A DNA stretch of 64,000 bases, taken from contig JACKBK010000007.1 in NCBI GenBank assembly GCA_020634555.1, positions 1 through 64,000 on the forward strand. Direction: 5' to 3'. A program made the position numbers and the translations under genes. Below the pieces are notes generated by a model. It had not been told where the DNA came from, ran no database searches, and saw only the letters and a program-made list of their open reading frames with translations. The stretch comes from Caldilineae bacterium (lineage in GTDB: Bacteria; Chloroflexota; Anaerolineae; JAAEKA01). Of the stretch, positions 57,328-64,000 are shown one piece after another (the first letter of the stretch is position 1; every line of letters starts with the position of its first letter).

Positions 57328-58245
57328 ATGCCACCCATCGACGACGACTATTCATTCCGCAACATCCGCGGCACCTTCGATACGCTCCTTGCCGAACTGG
57401 AGCGCATCTGGCCATCGCTCGACGACTCGATGCGCGGGCCGCTCAGCGCCGCGTTGACCACCCTGCGCGACAAGCTGGACAACGCCGAAGGCGATATCGC
57501 CCGCGGAAGCACGCTGGGCGACTTCCTGTTCGCTGTGGACAGAATCGCGCCGCTGCCTGATGGCGTGCAGGCAGTCCTCGACCAGGCACGCGCGCCCAGG
57601 CTACGCAGCGGTGTGATCTTCGTCAACAGCGCTGCCGCACGCGATTACTCCGATCGCGCTGCCGCGCTGGCCGGCATGGCTGCCGCGCCGTCGGCGCCTG
57701 CCGAATCGACACCTGTGGCCAGCGCAGAAAGCGTGTCTGCGCCGCCTGCCGCGCCTGATACCCTTGCCCTCCAGGCGCTAGGCACCGTCCAGGCCATCAA
57801 CACCAATTGGGAGAAGCTTTCGAACAGGCAACAAGACACCGTCTGCGAGATCGTCTACGACTTTCTGGCGGATCTGGAGTCCGCTTCCAGCGACGAGCAG
57901 CGTGAGATAGCCGCTGAGCGGTTCCTGGACACCTTCGCCGATAACCCGTCGCTGGCCGAGAAGCTGCCGGTGGTGGTGCGTCGCGGCGACGATACGTCAA
58001 CCTGGGACCAGGTCTACGATGCTGTCAACAACAGCCCCGGCCTGGCAACTCTGGGACGCCAAGCTGCTGCGGCGGCGCCTGGCGTCCAACCCTCGCTGGG
58101 CGCTGGCGGCTGGGTTGCGGCCAACGGCGGTGGATCGCTCATGCCGGTTCTGGAGAATGTGGCGGCGGCGCCTCCGCCGCACCCTACTTCACCGATGTTC
58201 GCTTCCCCGGCCAGGTGTCCATCTTCAAAAAGCGTGTTCCGCTGA
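57328..58245 (+). CDS. N-terminal partner or domain of the CHAT protein
   Basis: A 305-residue frame with two helical regions (about 1-95 and 150-225: NTNWEKLSNRQQDTVCEIVY, FLDTFADNPSLAEKLPVVVR) joined by an Ala/Pro/Ser linker. The C-terminal 25 residues look out of frame: after VLENVAAAPPP the next frame reads APYFTDVRFPGQVSIFKK, a natural beginning of the CHAT protein core. So this is probably the N-terminal part of one gene with the following CHAT frame, split by one missing base near 58175. If not, it is a separate coupled gene. I recognise no known domain. Confidence 0.65.
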   Translation: MPPIDDDYSFRNIRGTFDTLLAELERIWPSLDDSMRGPLSAALTTLRDKLDNAEGDIARGSTLGDFLFAVDRIAPLPDGVQAVLDQARAPRLRSGVIFVNSAAARDYSDRAAALAGMAAAPSAPAESTPVASAESVSAPPAAPDTLALQALGTVQAINTNWEKLSNRQQDTVCEIVYDFLADLESASSDEQREIAAERFLDTFADNPSLAEKLPVVVRRGDDTSTWDQVYDAVNNSPGLATLGRQAAAAAPGVQPSLGAGGWVAANGGGSLMPVLENVAAAPPPHPTSPMFASPARCPSSKSVFR

Positions 58246-59753
58246 TGGTGCGCTTGACGGTGGAAAGATCTGAGGAATCGCGGGTGGACGAAAACGTCTT
58301 GATCGAGTTCGAGACGCCGGACAAGCCGGAGATCATCACCGTGGTCTGTTTTGCCGAGGATTTCGACGAGGAATACGGGGACTTTACCCGCACCATCGAG
58401 GTCGTCAAGGGCCGCGACTCTCAGCCGGCCGTCTTCCTGCTGACCCCGAAGCGTACAGCTGCGTTTGGTCCGAAGCGCATCGCCCTCGATTTCATCCACC
58501 ATGGACGCAACATCGGCACGGCCACGTTTGAGACCCAACTCATCGACCGCCCTTCAGCCGATTCCGACAAACCGGTGGAGCTGGCCGCGGAAAATGGCAA
58601 GCTGAAGATCCGCGAACTGCGAACCTACGAGGCTGAACCGGTGGATCTGGAGCTGCGGGTCAGGCTGGGCGCCAACAAGACTCAACTGGTCTACGAGTTG
58701 CACTCGCCCAAGGGATCGGTCGGCTACCACTGGACGCCCGCCGGCTCGGTGCAACTGGAGGAAGAGCCGCGGCTGTTTCTGCAAAAGACGATCAATCGCC
58801 TCAACAAGATGGCGCGCAAGGGAGTTTCGGGCCGCACGGAGACCCAGACCGCCGATTTCAAGGACGCGCTTGACCGCATCGGCCAGGAGCTGTACGACCA
58901 GATCTTCTCTGATGACCTAAAACGAGCCTATGCCGGCCGCATCAGCAAGCTGCGCAAGGAAGGGATCATTACCAACCTGCTGATCACGTCCGACGAGCCC
59001 TGGATTCCATGGGAGATACTGAAACCATACCAGACCGACAGCGACAGTGGCGACGTGCTGGTGGACGACGATTTCCTCTGCTCCGAGTTTAGGCTGAGCC
59101 GCTGGCTGGCCGGGCGGGGTGTCCCCGATTTCGTGGAGATCAACGACGTCCGAATTGTTGCTCCTCCAAGCAACCTGCAAGCCGTCAACCGCGAGATCGA
59201 TTACTTCGAGACCACGCTACCCCAACGGCTGCATTTCGCCCCACAACTGCCGCTTGAAACGGCTGCCGATGTGCTCGACGCCCTGGCGGATAAGGCGGCG
59301 AATCTTTACCACTTTTCCTGCCATGGCAACTTCGACGCCGACAACGCCGACGAATCGCCGTTGCAACTGAAGGACGGCGAAAAACTGGCCCCCAGCGACG
59401 TGATTGGCCGCTACGAAACCGGCGTCGTACAGAGCAAGCCACTGGTGTTTCTCAACGCCTGCTATGCCGGGCAGGTCGGGCGCAACATTCGCGGGCTGGG
59501 CGGCTGGGCGCAGCGTTTCATCGGTAAAGGCGCCAGCGCGTTCATCGGCGGGCTGTGGGAAGTCAACGACAACCTAGCAGCCGAGTTTGCGATCACCTTT
59601 TACGACGCGCTGTGGGGCGGTGCAACGTTAGGCGAAGCCTTCCATGCCGCGCGCGCCCACCTGCGGACGATGGACCCGGCCAATCCAACCTGGCTGGCCT
59701 ACACCCTCTACGCCGACCCCAACGGCTTCGCCAAAACGCCCGCCGACGTCTGA
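58215..59753 (+). CDS. CHAT-domain protease
   Basis: A caspase-like (separase-related) protease, 512 residues in this frame. Residues 1-150 are a beta-rich region (VRLTVERSEESRVDENVLIE), 170-250 helical, and about 250-505 the CHAT domain with catalytic His370 in YHFSCHGNFD and Cys416 in FLNACYAGQVG, then GASAFIGGLWEVNDNLAAEF. CHAT proteases act in gasdermin-like or other death effector systems. The frame can be extended upstream to APYFTDVRFPGQV without a start, supporting a fusion to the preceding frame. Confidence 0.88.
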   Translation: MSIFKKRVPLMVRLTVERSEESRVDENVLIEFETPDKPEIITVVCFAEDFDEEYGDFTRTIEVVKGRDSQPAVFLLTPKRTAAFGPKRIALDFIHHGRNIGTATFETQLIDRPSADSDKPVELAAENGKLKIRELRTYEAEPVDLELRVRLGANKTQLVYELHSPKGSVGYHWTPAGSVQLEEEPRLFLQKTINRLNKMARKGVSGRTETQTADFKDALDRIGQELYDQIFSDDLKRAYAGRISKLRKEGIITNLLITSDEPWIPWEILKPYQTDSDSGDVLVDDDFLCSEFRLSRWLAGRGVPDFVEINDVRIVAPPSNLQAVNREIDYFETTLPQRLHFAPQLPLETAADVLDALADKAANLYHFSCHGNFDADNADESPLQLKDGEKLAPSDVIGRYETGVVQSKPLVFLNACYAGQVGRNIRGLGGWAQRFIGKGASAFIGGLWEVNDNLAAEFAITFYDALWGGATLGEAFHAARAHLRTMDPANPTWLAYTLYADPNGFAKTPADV

Positions 59754-59762
59754 CCGCCACCT

Positions 59763-59853
59763 CCTCCTACTTACTCTTACTCGTACTCGTCCTCCTACTC
59801 CTACTCGAATATGAACGAGGATGAGTAGGAGTAGGAGTAGGAGTAGGAGTAGG
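59763..59853. repeat. Word-repeat inverted element (GAGTAG words)
   Basis: Left arm of CTACT/TACTC words (59763-59806), loop AATATGAA, right arm of five GAGTAGGA-type words (59815-59853). It fills the gap between the CHAT gene and mutS. Confidence 0.8.
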
Positions 59854-59875
59854 AAACTAGCTTGAACAAAACTCT

Positions 59876-62599
<2,724 letters not shown>

Positions 62600-62606
62600 C
62601 AAGGCC

Positions 62607-63860
62607 ATGAGCCTCTTCGATCGCGTCCTCAACCAAATCCCTCAGGCACCTCAGGAGCTTGACCTGCTGCCGAAGATCGAACAGCTTGCCAACACCGCGG
62701 ATCTGGCCAGTGCACGCCAGATCGTGGAAGGCAGCCCGACGCTGCTGGGCGAGCTGGCAAGCTCACTCCTGCTTGAGTTGATAACCGAAGCCCGCAAGCA
62801 AGGCAACGAAGCGATTGCACAGACGCTGGAAGATACTCTCGCGCTGCTGGAAACGGCGCGCAGCGAGGGAATCGAGCAAGCATTCCGAATGGCTGCCGGT
62901 GTCGACCCGGTCGATGACGCAGCAGGCATGCTCGACAAATTCACCGATGTCCCCGCTGCGCTTGCCGACCAGGTGCAATCCGCGCTGGCGTTGCAAGCGA
63001 TCTATGGAGTCGCCGGACAGCCCGAGGACCTGGACGCCGCTGCAAACCGGTGGCGAGACATCCTCGCGCATCCGGCGTTCGCCTCCACTGCCGCCGGGTT
63101 CCAGTTGCAAGTCACTAAGTCCGCAGCACTGGCGCGGACCCGCCGTTGCCAACAGTCCGGCCAGCCCGAATGCCTGAGTGAGGCTGTCGCCCTCTGGCGC
63201 AACGCCCTTGGCCTCAGCGGCGACGATCCCGCCGAGCGGGCCGCGTGTCTCACCTATCTCGGCCACACGTTGCGGGCACGGGCCGCGGCAGTCCCATCCG
63301 GCGCGCTGGCGGACCTCGATGAAGCAATCGCGTCGTACCGGCAAGTCCGGCAACACCGTCCGGCCTTGCGCCAATCCGCGCTGCTCACCAACCTGGCGGC
63401 CGGCCTGCACGCGCGCTTTCAGATCACTGGCCAAGTCGCCGACCTCGATGAGGCAATCGATCTCTATGGCGAGGCGAGAAACTCGTTGCGCCTCTATGCC
63501 CGCTCCGCTCCTGACGTGTTGGATGATCTGGGAAGCTGCCTGATGGATCGTTTCAGGCTGCGGAGCGACGTGAATGATCTCGACGAAGCCATCACGACGC
63601 TGCGGCTGGCTGCCCAACGCACGTCACCGGAAACACCGGATCTGCCGCGCCGGTTGCATGCACTGGCGCAGGCTCTCGTTGCCCGCTACGACCTGAACAC
63701 TGACGATTCTGCCCTCCTGGATGAAGCCATTGGCTCGCTGCAGGCTGCCATCCGCCTGGCGGCCGACACGGACCCCGACCGCCGCCGCTACGCCGAAGCG
63801 CTGGCGGAGTGTTTGAAACGCTACTACACCCGTGTCGGGTTAGAGCTAGGAGATGAATAA
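62607..63860 (+). CDS. TPR-like repeat protein associated with the CHAT cassette
   Basis: A helical repeat protein of about 417 residues. From residue 140 TPR-like repeats with the D-L-D-E-A-I signature (GALADLDEAIASYRQVR, VADLDEAIDLYGEA, VNDLDEAITTLRLA, LLDEAIGSLQAAIRL), a form often found fused to or beside CHAT proteases. ATG 62607 is eight bases after the mutS stop; a GTG at 62586 overlaps mutS. Probably an adaptor or sensor for the protease. It overlaps the next start by TAATG. Confidence 0.78.
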   Translation: MSLFDRVLNQIPQAPQELDLLPKIEQLANTADLASARQIVEGSPTLLGELASSLLLELITEARKQGNEAIAQTLEDTLALLETARSEGIEQAFRMAAGVDPVDDAAGMLDKFTDVPAALADQVQSALALQAIYGVAGQPEDLDAAANRWRDILAHPAFASTAAGFQLQVTKSAALARTRRCQQSGQPECLSEAVALWRNALGLSGDDPAERAACLTYLGHTLRARAAAVPSGALADLDEAIASYRQVRQHRPALRQSALLTNLAAGLHARFQITGQVADLDEAIDLYGEARNSLRLYARSAPDVLDDLGSCLMDRFRLRSDVNDLDEAITTLRLAAQRTSPETPDLPRRLHALAQALVARYDLNTDDSALLDEAIGSLQAAIRLAADTDPDRRRYAEALAECLKRYYTRVGLELGDE

Positions 63861-64000
63861 TGAATTATATCAATCCAGGAGAACAAGGGAAAGAACGTAC
63901 CTTCGGAACAATATTCCTCGCGGTCGGTTATCTTGCCTGCGGGGTAGTGGCAACGATCCTCGCCGGGATTCTAGTTGTCATCATCTTCATGTTCTTGATC
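63860..64000 (+). CDS. Membrane protein (partial, runs off the right edge)
   Basis: 47 residues visible. A polar start (MNYINPGEQGKERTFG) is followed by hydrophobic sequence (TIFLAVGYLACGVVATILAG and on) forming one long or two short membrane spans. Its ATG overlaps the stop of the TPR gene, so it belongs to the same unit. Could be the membrane target or effector of the cassette; too little is seen to tell. Confidence 0.6.
   Translation, partial: MNYINPGEQGKERTFGTIFLAVGYLACGVVATILAGILVVIIFMFLI

Overview
The window looks like a chromosomal segment of a Chloroflexota bacterium, probably of the Anaerolineae/Caldilineae group. This is inferred from GC-rich coding, secreted LVIVD and FG-GAP repeat proteins, a sugar-phosphate-type microcompartment locus, many B12-dependent radical SAM genes and a lycopene cyclase. 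No rRNA, tRNA or CRISPR array was found. Most genes are intact, but three loci (a thiolase, a CHAT-protease locus and mutS) carry single-base frameshifts, which looks more like assembly error than decay.

Layout. 1-2.4 kb: the start of a lycopene cyclase, proline dehydrogenase and a small secreted protein. 2.8-6.9 kb: two translationally coupled genes, a clan GH-A-like hydrolase with carboxypeptidase-regulatory-like domains and a partner sharing its C-terminal domain. 7-14 kb: an SDR oxidoreductase, a truncated NucS-like nuclease, an XRE-STAND-TPR regulator, a small membrane protein, a peptide-binding lipoprotein and a VapBC-like pair. 14.1-26.8 kb (minus strand): eight radical SAM genes, six with an N-terminal B12-binding domain and two SPASM-like, with three small proteins between them and stem-loops in most gaps. 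27-30 kb: RtcB RNA ligase interrupted by a 518-residue intein. 30-33 kb: a large secreted LVIVD propeller protein. 33.4-38.9 kb (minus strand): a tight operon of a coiled-coil protein, a membrane protein with a roadblock/longin-like region and SH3 domain, a Ras-like GTPase, a histidine kinase and two alpha/beta hydrolases. 39-40.3 kb: thiolase.

40.8-50.1 kb (plus strand): signal peptidase I followed by a bacterial microcompartment locus with four shell genes (two BMC-T, one BMC-H, one BMC-P), RpiB-like and DeoC enzymes and a CoA-acylating aldehyde dehydrogenase, all three with encapsulation-peptide-like N-termini. A pyrophosphatase, a metallo-beta-lactamase-fold protein and a GT-C glycosyltransferase lie among them. 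The likely chemistry is cleavage of deoxyribose-5-phosphate to acetaldehyde inside the shell, then oxidation to acetyl-CoA. 50.3-55.3 kb: a secreted FG-GAP/BACON protein, YgfZ and a cysteine desulfurase-like enzyme.

55.4-64 kb (plus strand): a candidate conflict or programmed-death cassette made of a clostripain-like C11 peptidase, a trypsin-co-occurring-domain protein, an N-terminal partner, a CHAT protease, a TPR protein and the start of a membrane protein, with mutS in the middle. mutS carries two in-frame insertions of a GGGAAA-rich hairpin element that also occurs between the microcompartment genes. Several other dispersed hairpin and MITE-like repeats are described below.
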